Shown piece by piece: positions 9,138 through 17,720 of a stretch of DNA of 64,000 nt. The notes below the pieces were generated by a model. The model saw only the letters and a list, made by a program, of their open reading frames with translations. It ran no database searches and was not told the origin of the DNA. The position numbers and the translations under genes are program-made. How positions within the stretch are numbered: position 1 is the first letter of the stretch; every line of letters begins with the position of its first letter. Origin of the DNA: Micromonospora acroterricola (GTDB lineage Bacteria > Actinomycetota > Actinomycetes > Mycobacteriales > Micromonosporaceae); NCBI RefSeq assembly GCF_003172955.1, contig NZ_QGKR01000364.1, positions 1 through 64,000 of the forward strand, read 5' to 3'.

Positions 9138-10643
9138 CTACTCCTCCTCGGCGAACACGACCGCGCGGCGCTGACGAATCGTCGGGAGGACGGCGACAAG
9201 GAGAGCTGCCAAGGCCAGGGCCAGGAGCACCGCGGAGATCGGTCGGGTCAGGAAGACCGACGGGTCACCGCGGGAGATGATGAGCGCGCGCCGCAGGTTC
9301 TCCTCCAGCAACGGGCCGAGGACGAAGCCGAGCAGCAGTGGCGCCGGCTCGCAGCCACACTTGATCAGGATGTAGCCCAGGATCCCGAAGAACGCGATCG
9401 CGTAGACGTCGTACGCGTTGAAGTTCAGTGAGTAGGTGCCGATCGCCGCGAACAGGATGATCATCGGGAACAGCACCTGGTACGGGATACGCAGCATGCG
9501 CACCCAGAGGCCGATCAACGGCAGGTTCAGCAGCAGGAGCAGCACGTTGCCGATCCACATCGACGCGATGAGGCCCCAGAACAGCGCCGGTTCGTCGTTG
9601 ATGACGTTCGGGCCGGGTGTGATGCCGTGGACGATGAACGCGCCGATCATCAGTGCCATGACGGGGTGGGCGGGCAGACCCAGGGTGAGCAGCGGGATGA
9701 ACGACGTCTGTGCGGCGGCGTTGTTCGCCGACTCGGGGCCGGCGACGCCCTCGATCGCACCGCGCCCGAACTCCTGCGGCCGCTTCGAGACCCGCTTCTC
9801 GACGGCGTACGAGGTGAACGAGGCCAGCACGTGGCCGCCGCCGGGCAGGACGCCGAGCGCGGCGCCGAGACCGGTGCCACGCAGGATCGGGGCGACGATC
9901 CGACGCCGGTCCTCGCGGGTCGGCCAGAGGTTCGTCACCTTGCTGACGATCGCCGTACGGGTCTGCTCGTTCTCCAGGTTGCGCAGGATCTCGGCCACCC
10001 CGAACAGGCCCACGGCGACCGACACGAAGTCGATGCCGCCGTACAGCTCGCGCTGCTCGAACACGAAGCGGGGCGTTCCGGTGTAGATGTCCTGCCCGAC
10101 CGTGCCGAGCAGCACGCCGAGCGCGATCATCGCCAGTGCCTTGAGCGCCGTGCCACGCGCCAGCGCGATCGACACGATCAGGCCGAGCAGCACGAGCGAG
10201 AAGTAGTCGGCCGGGCCGAACTTCAACGCGACGCTGGCCAGGGGCGGAGCCGCGGCGGCCAGCACGACGGTGGCCACCGTACCCGCGATGAAGGACCCTA
10301 TCGCCGCGGCCGCCAGGGCCGGCCCGGCCCGGCCCTGGCGGGCCATCTCGTGCCCGTCCAGCGCGGTGACCGCCGCGGACGACTCACCGGGCAGGTTGAT
10401 CAGGATGGCGGTCGTCGAGCCGCCGTACTGTGCGCCGTAGTAGATACCGGCCAGCATGATCAGCGCCGTCACCGGCTCGAAGCTGAACGTGATCGGCAGC
10501 AGCATCGCCACCGTCGCCGTCGGCCCGATGCCGGGCAGCACGCCGACCGCGGTCCCCAGCAGCACTCCCACGAAGCAGTAGAGGACGTTCTGGATCAGGA
10601 GGGCCGTCGAGAAGCCCAGCGCGAGGTTGTCGAGAAGTTCCAT
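9138..10643 (-). CDS. tctA: Tripartite tricarboxylate transporter large permease TctA
   Basis: Large membrane subunit, 501 residues, the usual TctA length. Several family motifs are visible: a glycine-rich N-terminal segment GVLPGIGPTATVAMLLP, GIYYGAQYGGSTTAILINLP, and a second internal copy of the fold around VLPGGGHVLASF. Together with TctB and the binding protein it imports a carboxylate using an ion gradient. It lies 20 bases after tctB in the order tctC-tctB-tctA. The true substrate, citrate or another di/tricarboxylate, is unknown. Confidence 0.95.
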   Translation of the reverse strand: MELLDNLALGFSTALLIQNVLYCFVGVLLGTAVGVLPGIGPTATVAMLLPITFSFEPVTALIMLAGIYYGAQYGGSTTAILINLPGESSAAVTALDGHEMARQGRAGPALAAAAIGSFIAGTVATVVLAAAAPPLASVALKFGPADYFSLVLLGLIVSIALARGTALKALAMIALGVLLGTVGQDIYTGTPRFVFEQRELYGGIDFVSVAVGLFGVAEILRNLENEQTRTAIVSKVTNLWPTREDRRRIVAPILRGTGLGAALGVLPGGGHVLASFTSYAVEKRVSKRPQEFGRGAIEGVAGPESANNAAAQTSFIPLLTLGLPAHPVMALMIGAFIVHGITPGPNVINDEPALFWGLIASMWIGNVLLLLLNLPLIGLWVRMLRIPYQVLFPMIILFAAIGTYSLNFNAYDVYAIAFFGILGYILIKCGCEPAPLLLGFVLGPLLEENLRRALIISRGDPSVFLTRPISAVLLALALAALLVAVLPTIRQRRAVVFAEEE

Positions 10644-10663
10644 GCCTCAATCCGGATGCCGCG

Positions 10664-11125
10664 TCAGAGCCCCAGCCACGGGCCCCATAGCGGGATCCTC
10701 AGCTGAAGTCCGACGACGAAGATGAGCGTGCTGGCCACGGTCAGCCCGGCGGCCACGGCCACGGCCGTGAGCAGGCGTACGCGTGGGCTGGCCAACGTGG
10801 TGAGCAGGGCGGTCACCGCCGATGTCGGGACGAATCCGAGGCGCCGGACGGTGAATCCGAAGAACAGGACCGCGACCACGATGAGGGCGACCGCACGCCA
10901 CGGGATCGGTCCGAACGAGACCACCTCACCGGCGATGAGTCCCTTGATGACGATCGCCAGGCCCAGGACGGCCATGGTCGCACCGACCAGCAGCGGGAAA
11001 GCGCCGGGGCCCATCCGCGTCGGGGTGCCCAGCTCGTAGCCGAGCGACCCCACCACGAACGCAACACCGACCCCGACGAAGATCCCCCCGGCGAGGACGT
11101 CCGGGAACGACCGACGGCGCTCCAC
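10664..11125 (-). CDS. tctB: Tripartite tricarboxylate transporter small permease TctB
   Basis: Small membrane subunit, 153 residues, with four hydrophobic segments (about 9-27, 37-57, 77-95 and 113-140) and the family motif GPGAFPLLVG after the first. The GTG at 11125 is chosen because it comes one base after the tctC stop and just after a CTGAG-rich stretch; the open frame extends upstream only through tctC in another phase. Translation is probably coupled to tctC. Confidence 0.9.
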   Translation of the reverse strand: MERRRSFPDVLAGGIFVGVGVAFVVGSLGYELGTPTRMGPGAFPLLVGATMAVLGLAIVIKGLIAGEVVSFGPIPWRAVALIVVAVLFFGFTVRRLGFVPTSAVTALLTTLASPRVRLLTAVAVAAGLTVASTLIFVVGLQLRIPLWGPWLGL

Positions 11126-11126
11126 C

Positions 11127-12149
11127 TCAGGAGACCTTGACCCCGGAGTCAGCGATGATCTTCCCCCAGGTGCCGAGCTGCTCCTCGAGCTTGGCCCGGT
11201 GCGCCTGCGGGGTCGCGTCATCGGCCGGAACCGGCGCGGTGCCAAGCTTGGCCATCTGGTCGATGACCCCCTGGTCGGCCAGTGCCACCTTCAGCGCCTC
11301 GGACAGCTTCTGGACGATCTCCTGCGGCGTGTCGGCCGGGACGTAGAGACCGTGCCACACGCTGACCTGAAGCTGGGGCAGCCCGGCCTCGGCCGTGGTG
11401 GGCAGGTCGGGAAGACTCTTCACCCGCTCGGGCGTGGTGACCGCGTACGCCTTCACCTTTCCCGCGGCGATCTGGCCGCTGGTGTTGGTCGTCTGGTCAC
11501 ACATGAAGTCGACCTGGCCGCCGACAAGGTCGGTCAGCGCGGGGCCGGTGCCCTGGTACGGGACCTCCTGGAGCTTCACACCGGTGGTGCTCTGGAACAG
11601 GAGGCCGCACAGGTGGGATGCGGCGCCGATGCCGGCGTTGGCCAGCGTGACCTTGCTGGCGTTCGCCTTGACGTGGGTCACGAGGTCCTGGAGCGTCGTG
11701 GGCGCGAAGTCCTTGCGGGCGACGATCGTCATCGGCACCTCGGTGACGAGCCCGACCGTCTCGAAGTCCTCAAGCGGTTCGTAGCCCAGGCTCTTGTACA
11801 GGGCGGGCGCCGTGGACATGCCGATGTGGTGCATGAGCACGGTGTAACCGTCGGGGTCGGCCCGCGCGACGTCACCGGCGCCGACCGTACCGCCCGCGCC
11901 CTCGACGTTCTGGACGACGACCTTGCCGCCGAGTTTGGCGGCCATCGGCTCGGCGATCATTCGGGTGACCGTGTCCGTCGGGCCGCCCGCGCTGAACGGC
12001 ACGACGATCGTGATGTTCTGGTCCGGGTAGCCTGCGGCGTCGCCTCCGCCGTTGGCGCCGCCGTTGCCGGAACAGGCGGCGACGAGCGAGACGACGCCGA
12101 CCGCGGCGACCATCCGTGCGGTAGCCCGGTACCTGCTGGTCGTTTGCAT
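11127..12149 (-). CDS. tctC: Tripartite tricarboxylate transporter solute-binding lipoprotein TctC
   Basis: Extracytoplasmic binding protein of 340 residues (Bug/TctC family). A basic N-terminus, hydrophobic core and lipobox LVAAC (Cys 26) predict lipid anchoring. The mature part begins YPDQNITIVVPFSAGGPTD, a hallmark of the family, and the loop GAGGTVGAGDVARADPDGYT is also typical. First gene of the tctCBA operon and divergent from the response-regulator gene at 12296, which makes it the obvious regulatory target. Confidence 0.94.
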   Translation of the reverse strand: MQTTSRYRATARMVAAVGVVSLVAACSGNGGANGGGDAAGYPDQNITIVVPFSAGGPTDTVTRMIAEPMAAKLGGKVVVQNVEGAGGTVGAGDVARADPDGYTVLMHHIGMSTAPALYKSLGYEPLEDFETVGLVTEVPMTIVARKDFAPTTLQDLVTHVKANASKVTLANAGIGAASHLCGLLFQSTTGVKLQEVPYQGTGPALTDLVGGQVDFMCDQTTNTSGQIAAGKVKAYAVTTPERVKSLPDLPTTAEAGLPQLQVSVWHGLYVPADTPQEIVQKLSEALKVALADQGVIDQMAKLGTAPVPADDATPQAHRAKLEEQLGTWGKIIADSGVKVS

Positions 12150-12295
12150 ACAGCGGCCTCCCCATCAGCGCATGCACATTCCTCGGTGAATGAGTGGCCT
12201 CAGTCTCGGCTCGCCGGGACGCGGATGGTGTCAGAGAAATCCCAAGAACTCGCGGGCCAGCACGAGCGCCGGCCCGGGCCGTACAATCCGCTGGC
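12150..12295. promoter_or_regulatory. Divergent promoter region between tctC and the response regulator
   Basis: A 146-base non-coding gap shared by two divergent transcription units. It should hold both promoters and the response-regulator binding site. I could not pick out a convincing repeat or consensus promoter by eye, so only the location is claimed. Confidence 0.5.
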
Positions 12296-12979
12296 ATGCG
12301 GATAACCGTCATCGAGGATGACGACCGCGTGGCGCGGGGTCTGGTGACCGTCCTGACCCAGGCAGGCTTCGAGGTCCACCGCATCGCCACCGCCGCGGAG
12401 GCCGTGCGCGCCGCGCCGTCCGACGTTGTCCTCGTCGACCTGGGCCTACCCGACGGCGACGGGCTCGATGTGATCCGCATGCTGCGTGACCACCCGCAGA
12501 CCGCCGTCATCGCGGTGACCGCGCGATCCGAGGAGTACGAGCGGGTCCGTGGCCTGCGCGCCGGCGCCGACGACTACATCGTCAAGCCGTTCGGCATCCC
12601 GGAGTTGCTCGCCCGGATCGATGCCGTCCTGCGGCGTACCCGGGCCGCTCGCGCCCTCAGCCACTCCGACGAGCCGCTCGCCCTCGGCCCGATGAGGATC
12701 GGCGTCGGCACCCGCGAGGTCACCGTCGACGGCACGCCCGTGCCGTTGACCCGCAAGGAGTTCGAGTTGCTCCTGCTCCTGGCCCGGCGGGCGCCCAACG
12801 TGGTCAGCCGCGACGTCATCCTCGACCAGATCTGGGGCGCGACGTGGGAGTCCTCCAGTCGCACCCTGGACACCCACATCGCGGCGTTACGGCACAAGCT
12901 GGGGCCGAGCGTGGTCATCCGCACGATCCACGGCGTCGGCTATCGGCTCCTGGCCGACCAGCCGGAGCTGATCGGCTGA
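12296..12979 (+). CDS. OmpR/TctD-type response regulator
   Basis: Two-component response regulator of 227 residues. The receiver domain (1-115) has the acidic pocket EDDD at 7-10, the phosphoacceptor Asp 48 in VVLVDLGLPD and the conserved lysine in IVKPFG. Residues about 130-222 form the winged-helix DNA-binding domain (LTRKEFELLLLLAR ... GVGYRL). The ATG at 12296 is the codon that directly opens the receiver domain. It lies six bases before the sensor kinase and divergent from tctCBA, so it probably controls carboxylate uptake. It contains a TTA leucine codon (12887-12889), rare in such GC-rich DNA. Confidence 0.93.
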   Translation: MRITVIEDDDRVARGLVTVLTQAGFEVHRIATAAEAVRAAPSDVVLVDLGLPDGDGLDVIRMLRDHPQTAVIAVTARSEEYERVRGLRAGADDYIVKPFGIPELLARIDAVLRRTRAARALSHSDEPLALGPMRIGVGTREVTVDGTPVPLTRKEFELLLLLARRAPNVVSRDVILDQIWGATWESSSRTLDTHIAALRHKLGPSVVIRTIHGVGYRLLADQPELIG

Positions 12980-12985
12980 CGCGCC

Positions 12986-14467
12986 GTGCACCGCCGCCTG
13001 CTCGTGGTCCTGGTTCCCCTCGCGGTGCTGCTCGTCGCGGCGCTCGGGGTACCGCTCAGCGTTACCGTGGCCGAACGGGAGATGCAGGAGACCTACGTCA
13101 ACCGGCTCAACGACGTCGGCCGGTTCGCCTCGCTGGCCGAGACCGCGCTGTCGACCGGGCGAACCGAGGCGCTGCGGCAGGAGCTGACGCGATACCACGA
13201 GCTCTACGGCATCCCGGTCGCGCTGATCGACACGTCGGGCACGGTGCTGCTTGGGCCGGCTGACGCGTACGAGGAGGCGGCACGCGCCGAGCCGGCGTTG
13301 CCCCGGATCGTGACCGCGGCGCTGGCCGGGGCGCGGTCCGAACCGTCCTGGGAATGGGCGCCATGGGACGACTCCGCACTCGTCGTAGCGGAGCCGGTGG
13401 GTCGGGACAGTGAGGTCGTCGGCGCCGTCGTGACGATCTCCGACCTGTCGAAGACGCGCGAACTCATCCTCGTACGCTGGGCCCGGCTGGCCGGGCTCGG
13501 GCTGCTGCCGTTGATCGCACTGGCGGCCGTCGCCTGGCCGGTATCGGCGTGGGTGCTGCGGCCGGTGCGGAAACTGGACGCGGCGACCTCGCGGATCTCC
13601 GAGGGTGACCTGACGATCCGCGCCGACGCCGAGGCCGGCCCGGTCGAGCTGCGCCGGCTGGCAGAGTCGTTCAACACCATGATGGACGCCGTCGAGAACG
13701 CCGTGCAGCGGCAGCGGGCGTTCGTGTCCGACGCGTCGCACCAGTTACGCAACCCATTGACCAGCCTCCGGCTCGCGGTGGAGAGCCTCGCACCACACCT
13801 GCGGCCGGAGGGCGACGGGCGGCAGGTGTACGACGTCGCCGTCGACGAACTGAAGGCGATGCAGCGGATGCTGAACTCGCTGCAGGCCAGTGCGCGGATG
13901 GAGAGCATGCGGACGGCGTCGCCGGTGGATCTCGACGAGGTGCTGACGACCCGGGTGGACCGGTGGCGGGCATTGACGGCCACGGCTGGGCAGGCACTGA
14001 CGGTCGACGTGCCGCCGGGGCTGCGATTGCTGGAGCCGCCGGGCGGACTGGGCAGCATCCTGGACGAGCTGATCAGCAACGCGTTACGGCTGTCCGGCGC
14101 GCAGGCGGTGGAGGTGACCGCCCGAGTTGTCCCCGGTGGTGGGACCGCCGGACACCGCATCGGCTCCGCGGCCGGAGGCGTGGTTACGGTCGCCGTCCGT
14201 GACGACGGCCAGGGCATCGACGTTTCCGAGCGGGCCCAGGCGCTACGACGGTTCTGGCGGTCCCCGCGGCACCAGAACGTGTCCGGGACCGGCCTGGGAC
14301 TGGCGATCTGCGCCGACCTGATCGGGGCGGCCGGGGGCGAACTGCGGCTGGAGGAGGGCCTGCCGCGTCCGGACGGGTCCGGGCACGGGTTCGCCGCGGT
14401 GGTTACGTTGCCGGTCGTTCCGCAGGTGACCTCGCCGTCCGGTGCTCCCACGTCGGCGCCGGTTTGA
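12986..14467 (+). CDS. TctE-type sensor histidine kinase
   Basis: Membrane sensor kinase of 493 residues. Transmembrane segments are at about 4-27 and 162-187, enclosing an extracytoplasmic domain of about 135 residues similar in size to the TctE N-terminal sensor. HAMP follows, then HisKA with the phosphorylated His 252 in SDASHQLRNPL, and HATPase with an N box (DELISNALRL), DDGQGID and GTGLGLAI. The start is GTG. It has two TTA leucine codons (13745-13747 and 14084-14086). Paired with the upstream response regulator and likely to sense the transported acid. Confidence 0.93.
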   Translation: MHRRLLVVLVPLAVLLVAALGVPLSVTVAEREMQETYVNRLNDVGRFASLAETALSTGRTEALRQELTRYHELYGIPVALIDTSGTVLLGPADAYEEAARAEPALPRIVTAALAGARSEPSWEWAPWDDSALVVAEPVGRDSEVVGAVVTISDLSKTRELILVRWARLAGLGLLPLIALAAVAWPVSAWVLRPVRKLDAATSRISEGDLTIRADAEAGPVELRRLAESFNTMMDAVENAVQRQRAFVSDASHQLRNPLTSLRLAVESLAPHLRPEGDGRQVYDVAVDELKAMQRMLNSLQASARMESMRTASPVDLDEVLTTRVDRWRALTATAGQALTVDVPPGLRLLEPPGGLGSILDELISNALRLSGAQAVEVTARVVPGGGTAGHRIGSAAGGVVTVAVRDDGQGIDVSERAQALRRFWRSPRHQNVSGTGLGLAICADLIGAAGGELRLEEGLPRPDGSGHGFAAVVTLPVVPQVTSPSGAPTSAPV

Positions 14468-14490
14468 CGACCCGGGGTCCGTGTCTTAAC

Positions 14491-15450
14491 TCAGCGCTTT
14501 CGGTCGCGGAACCAGGCCGCCGCGCCCGGATGGAGCGGGACCGAGGCGGTGGAAATCCCGGTACGCACGTTGATCTGCCACGCCTCGGGAAGGGCTTCGG
14601 CGTCGTCACGGCTGGCGGAGGTGATCGCGCCGGTGTGGGTGAAGATCGTGTCGGTGATCGCGTAGACCAGGTCGTCGGGCAGATCGTTGCGCGCGAGCAG
14701 CACGTTCGGCACGGCCACGGTGCGGGTGGCCGGGACGCCGGCGTAGGCAGCCGCGTGGATCATGGCCGGAGCGTAGGGACCCGGATACGCCGTGAAGAGC
14801 GCGTCCGCCTGCGCGTCCAACGGGATCAGCCGGATCGGGTGCCGCTGCGCCAGCTCAGTGATGGCGGGTGTCGGGACGCCGGTCAGGGAGAACATCGCGT
14901 CGATCGTGCCGTCGCGCAGCGCCGCCGCCGATTCGGCCTGGCTGAGATACCGGCCGTGGGCGTCCACCGGGCCGAGCTTCAGAACCCGCAGCGACGTGAA
15001 CTCCGTGCCCGAGTCGCGGGCACCGAGGGATAGTCGCCTGCCCTCAAGACCCCGGAACTCGTCGATCGCCGAACCGGCCATCACCACGAGATGCAGGTGA
15101 CTGTCGTAGAGCCGGCATATCGCCGACAGCCCTTCGGGCGCGCTGCCATCGGTTGTGATCAGCGCATCCAGGCTCGTCAGGCCGAGGTGCACCTCGCCGG
15201 CCCGCAGCATCCGGATGTTGTCGGTGGACGCCCCGCTCGGCACGGTGGTCACCGTGGCACCCGGCACCTGCTCGGAGATGTGGTCGGCCAGCGCACCGCC
15301 GATGCGCCGGTAGACCGCCCCCGCCGGCCCGGTGGCCAGTCGCAGATTGACGTCGCCAGCCTCGGGCTGCGGTGAGCAACCGACGAGCGCCCCTCCGGCG
15401 GCCAGGAGCACCGCCCGCCGGCCGAACCGCACCTCCGGGCCCAGCACCAT
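14491..15450 (-). CDS. TAXI-family TRAP-type solute-binding lipoprotein, stand-alone
   Basis: 319 residues with a lipoprotein signal (RRAVLLAAGGALVGC, Cys 25) and the TAXI-family start NLRLATGPAGAVYRRIGGALAD. Later segments such as HLGLTSLDALI fit the bilobed binding fold. TAXI proteins normally work with DctQM-type TRAP membrane subunits, but none lies in this window. It is convergent with, and only 23 bases from, the sensor kinase. My inference is that it presents a ligand to the TctE-type kinase or to a remote permease. The ATG at 15450 directly precedes the signal peptide; upstream codons give unlikely sequence. Confidence 0.88.
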   Translation of the reverse strand: MVLGPEVRFGRRAVLLAAGGALVGCSPQPEAGDVNLRLATGPAGAVYRRIGGALADHISEQVPGATVTTVPSGASTDNIRMLRAGEVHLGLTSLDALITTDGSAPEGLSAICRLYDSHLHLVVMAGSAIDEFRGLEGRRLSLGARDSGTEFTSLRVLKLGPVDAHGRYLSQAESAAALRDGTIDAMFSLTGVPTPAITELAQRHPIRLIPLDAQADALFTAYPGPYAPAMIHAAAYAGVPATRTVAVPNVLLARNDLPDDLVYAITDTIFTHTGAITSASRDDAEALPEAWQINVRTGISTASVPLHPGAAAWFRDRKR

Positions 15451-15681
15451 GCCGAGATGATACGGACGGCGGCACGACCTGACCGCGACTCCGCACGCCT
15501 CGATCGCAGTGCGGCCGGCCTCGACACCGCCCGACAGGCAGGCCGGGATGTCCGGCTGGGGCACCGACGCCCACGGGCAGCTCCGCGCGATGATGCCGGT
15601 GCTGCTCGACGGCGTGCAACGGGAGGGCCGGCCTGGCGGTCACCCGACCGGTCGAGAGGGCCCCGGCCGTACCACCGCGTA

Positions 15682-16146
15682 CTAGCCGCGCGCCCACTCC
15701 GGAGGTGGCACCACGGCGAGCTGCGGTTCCCCGGAGATCGGCTCGAGCGCGTGCACGACCCGGAGGTCTCCGTCGGCAGCGGCGTCCTCATCGGTCACGA
15801 CTCGTCCGCTGCTTCCGTCGGCACTGACCAGCAGCCACCGGTCGGGATAGACGCTGCCGTCGTCGACAAGTGCCCGCACCCCGAAGGTACGCGCCAGGCT
15901 GACGGCGAGATCCCGCTCATTCCGCCCGGTGGCGTCGGCGAGTTCGGTGTCACCGGTGAGAATCTAGCCGAATCCCTCGTCCTCGTCAGGCGGGGTGAAC
16001 ATGGCCACCGGACGTGGATCGTCCGCCGCCCGGTCCTCGACCCGACCGACGTACACGGCGTCGGGGGTGATGCCGTAATCCTGCTGCAGGTGCCGGCGCA
16101 GCGCGTCCGCGGGCAACTCTTCCTCGAAGTGGATCTGGTACAGCAC
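15682..16146 (-). pseudogene. Unrecognised small gene split by an in-frame TAG (possible immunity-protein remnant)
   Basis: A single 155-codon frame runs from the GTG at 16146 to the TGA at 15682 but is broken by a TAG at 15964-15966 (codon 61). The first part (60 residues, VLYQIHFEEELPADALRRHL ... DEDEGFG) and the second part (ILTGDTELADATGRNERDLA ... VVPPPEWARG) both look like ordinary acidic soluble protein, and reading continues with no frameshift, so one base change probably inactivated or shortened it. The second part could only be made separately from the GTG at 15879 (65 residues). It starts two bases after the stop of the upstream small gene. I do not recognise the family; the pairing and acidity are compatible with an immunity protein, but that is inference. 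Confidence 0.6.
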
Positions 16147-16148
16147 GT

Positions 16149-16544
16149 CTACCCCCGGTAGCTCTTGTGATTGCGGAACACATCGAGTGCGCGCTCCTGC
16201 GCGGCCTCGGTCAGGAACGGGTTCCGGGCCATGGCCGCCTCGGCCTTCTCGATGTCGCCGCCAGCGGAAATGTACTCCTTGAGCGCGCCGTACTCGGCTC
16301 GGCTGAGTTGTTCGAGCCCAGGCCCCGCCTCGGGAAAGACCGTGCCGCTCGGCTCCACGGCGTACGTGCGGCCGTTCACCTCGTACCGTTGACGGTCAGG
16401 GTCCCACCTTGCGCGGCCCGCGGCGATGTCGTCGAGGTCCTTGGCGACGTCGGTCCCAGGCAGAACGACGGTGTTGACCTCTTTCACATGGCGTCGGTCG
16501 AGCCGATGCGGCAGCTCCGCCAGAAGGTCCTGATGCTCCGTCAA
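16149..16544 (-). CDS. Unrecognised protein, possible C-terminal fragment of a polymorphic toxin
   Basis: About 131 residues, charged and soluble, from a TTG at 16544 or a GTG at 16487 to the TAG at 16149; neither start has a clear ribosome-binding site and the frame stays open to 16664 through low-quality sequence. The middle (RYEVNGRTYAVEPSGTVFP) and the end (NPFLTEAAQERALDVFRNHK) look like a compact folded domain, and the short C-terminal tail is like those of secreted toxin modules. No catalytic motif is recognisable. It is two bases from the interrupted gene downstream. The lack of an N-terminal delivery domain suggests a detached toxin tip or an unrelated small protein. Confidence 0.5.
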   Translation of the reverse strand: MTEHQDLLAELPHRLDRRHVKEVNTVVLPGTDVAKDLDDIAAGRARWDPDRQRYEVNGRTYAVEPSGTVFPEAGPGLEQLSRAEYGALKEYISAGGDIEKAEAAMARNPFLTEAAQERALDVFRNHKSYRG

Positions 16545-16715
16545 GCCGGCGAACTCGCAGGGCTGACCCTCGGTGCACTGAGGGCGTCGAGCAGCGCCAC
16601 GGATACCCGCTCCCACCAGCGGAATCTGAACGGCGGTTCTCTCGGATCGAGCCTCCGCCGGCATCCGGCTCGTGCGGGTAGGGTCCAGTCACGGGCAACG
16701 AAAGGCAGATCAACC

Positions 16716-17552
16716 ATGGCAATTCCCCATCTGACGGCCGCCGACGGCACCACGTTGCCGGCGATCGGGCTCGGCACGTACCGGCTGAACGGCTCGGCGG
16801 GTGTCGACGCGATCGCTGAGGCGATCCGGGCGGGCTATCGGTTGATCGACTCGGCGGTGAACTACGAGAACGAGGGCGCGGTGGGTCGGGCGGCCCGTTC
16901 GGCGGGTGACGCGCGGGACGAGCTGCTCGTCACCTCGAAGCTGCCGGGGCGGCACCACCGCTTTGACGAGGCGCTGACCACCATCGAGGAAAGTGTGTTC
17001 CGCACCGGCCTCGACCGGATCGACCTGTACCTGATCCATTGGCCGAACCCCAGGGTCGACCTGTACGTGCAGGCGTGGCGGGCGCTGATCGAGGCCCGCG
17101 AGCGCGGTCTGGTCAGGCACATCGGCCTCTCCAACTTCCTGCCCGAGCACATCGACCGGCTGGTGGCCGAGACCGGGGTCGCGCCGGTGGTCAACCAGAT
17201 CGAGGTGCATCCGTACTTCCCGCAGCAGGAGGCGATCGACTACCACCGGGCGCACGGGATTCTCGTGCAGGGCTGGAGCCCGCTGGGCCGTGGCAACGAC
17301 CTGCAGCAGCACCCCATCGTGGCGGAGGTCGCGGCGGCCCACGGCATAAGCCCGGCGCAGACCATCCTCGCCTGGCACGTGGCCCGCCAGGTGATCCCGC
17401 TGCCCAAGGCCGCCTCCCCGCAGCGGCAGGTCGAGAATTTGGACGTCTTCGGCGTCAAGCTCACCGACGCGGAGGTCGAAGCCATCACCGCGCTGGGCCG
17501 CCCCGACGGGCGCCTCGCGGACCAGGACCCGGCGGTGTACGAGGAGTTCTGA
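16716..17552 (+). CDS. Aldo/keto reductase (2,5-diketo-D-gluconate reductase type)
   Basis: NADPH-dependent cytosolic oxidoreductase of 278 residues, the normal length. The catalytic tetrad is visible: Asp in RLIDSAVNYENE, Tyr in the same segment, Lys in VTSKLPGR and His in LIHWPNP. The C-terminal IPLPKAASPQRQVEN matches the cofactor-binding loop. The ATG at 16716 follows AAAGGCAGA. The frame is open upstream but overlaps unrelated sequence. It stands alone; the natural substrate is unknown. Confidence 0.93.
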   Translation: MAIPHLTAADGTTLPAIGLGTYRLNGSAGVDAIAEAIRAGYRLIDSAVNYENEGAVGRAARSAGDARDELLVTSKLPGRHHRFDEALTTIEESVFRTGLDRIDLYLIHWPNPRVDLYVQAWRALIEARERGLVRHIGLSNFLPEHIDRLVAETGVAPVVNQIEVHPYFPQQEAIDYHRAHGILVQGWSPLGRGNDLQQHPIVAEVAAAHGISPAQTILAWHVARQVIPLPKAASPQRQVENLDVFGVKLTDAEVEAITALGRPDGRLADQDPAVYEEF

Positions 17553-17627
17553 CCGCCCCGAACCGCTCAGCCGGCACCACGGTCTGGAGGTACGGAGCGT
17601 GACGTCCGAACGAGCGGACGCGCTGAC

Positions 17628-17675
17628 GAGCGTGATGACTCTGAGGTATGGATATACCTGTGAGTCATCACGCTC
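17628..17675. repeat. Palindromic intergenic repeat, copy 2 (longest)
   Basis: A 48-base hairpin with 22-base arms and a four-base centre (GGAT). The left arm begins GAGCGTGATGACTCTGAGG; the right arm ends CCTGTGAGTCATCACGCTC. Only two adjacent positions mismatch, the same TG/CA pair as in copy 1. It sits between the convergent aldo/keto reductase (ending 17552) and phoD (ending 17721), where a terminator would be expected. Confidence 0.85.
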
Positions 17676-17720
17676 ACCAGTACGTCCGCCGCCGACCAGA
17701 GAGAGCGGCCGGAGTGTCGG

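Noticed and set aside
14491..15450. Complete TRAP transporter
   Set aside because: Only the TAXI binding protein is present; no membrane subunits in the window.
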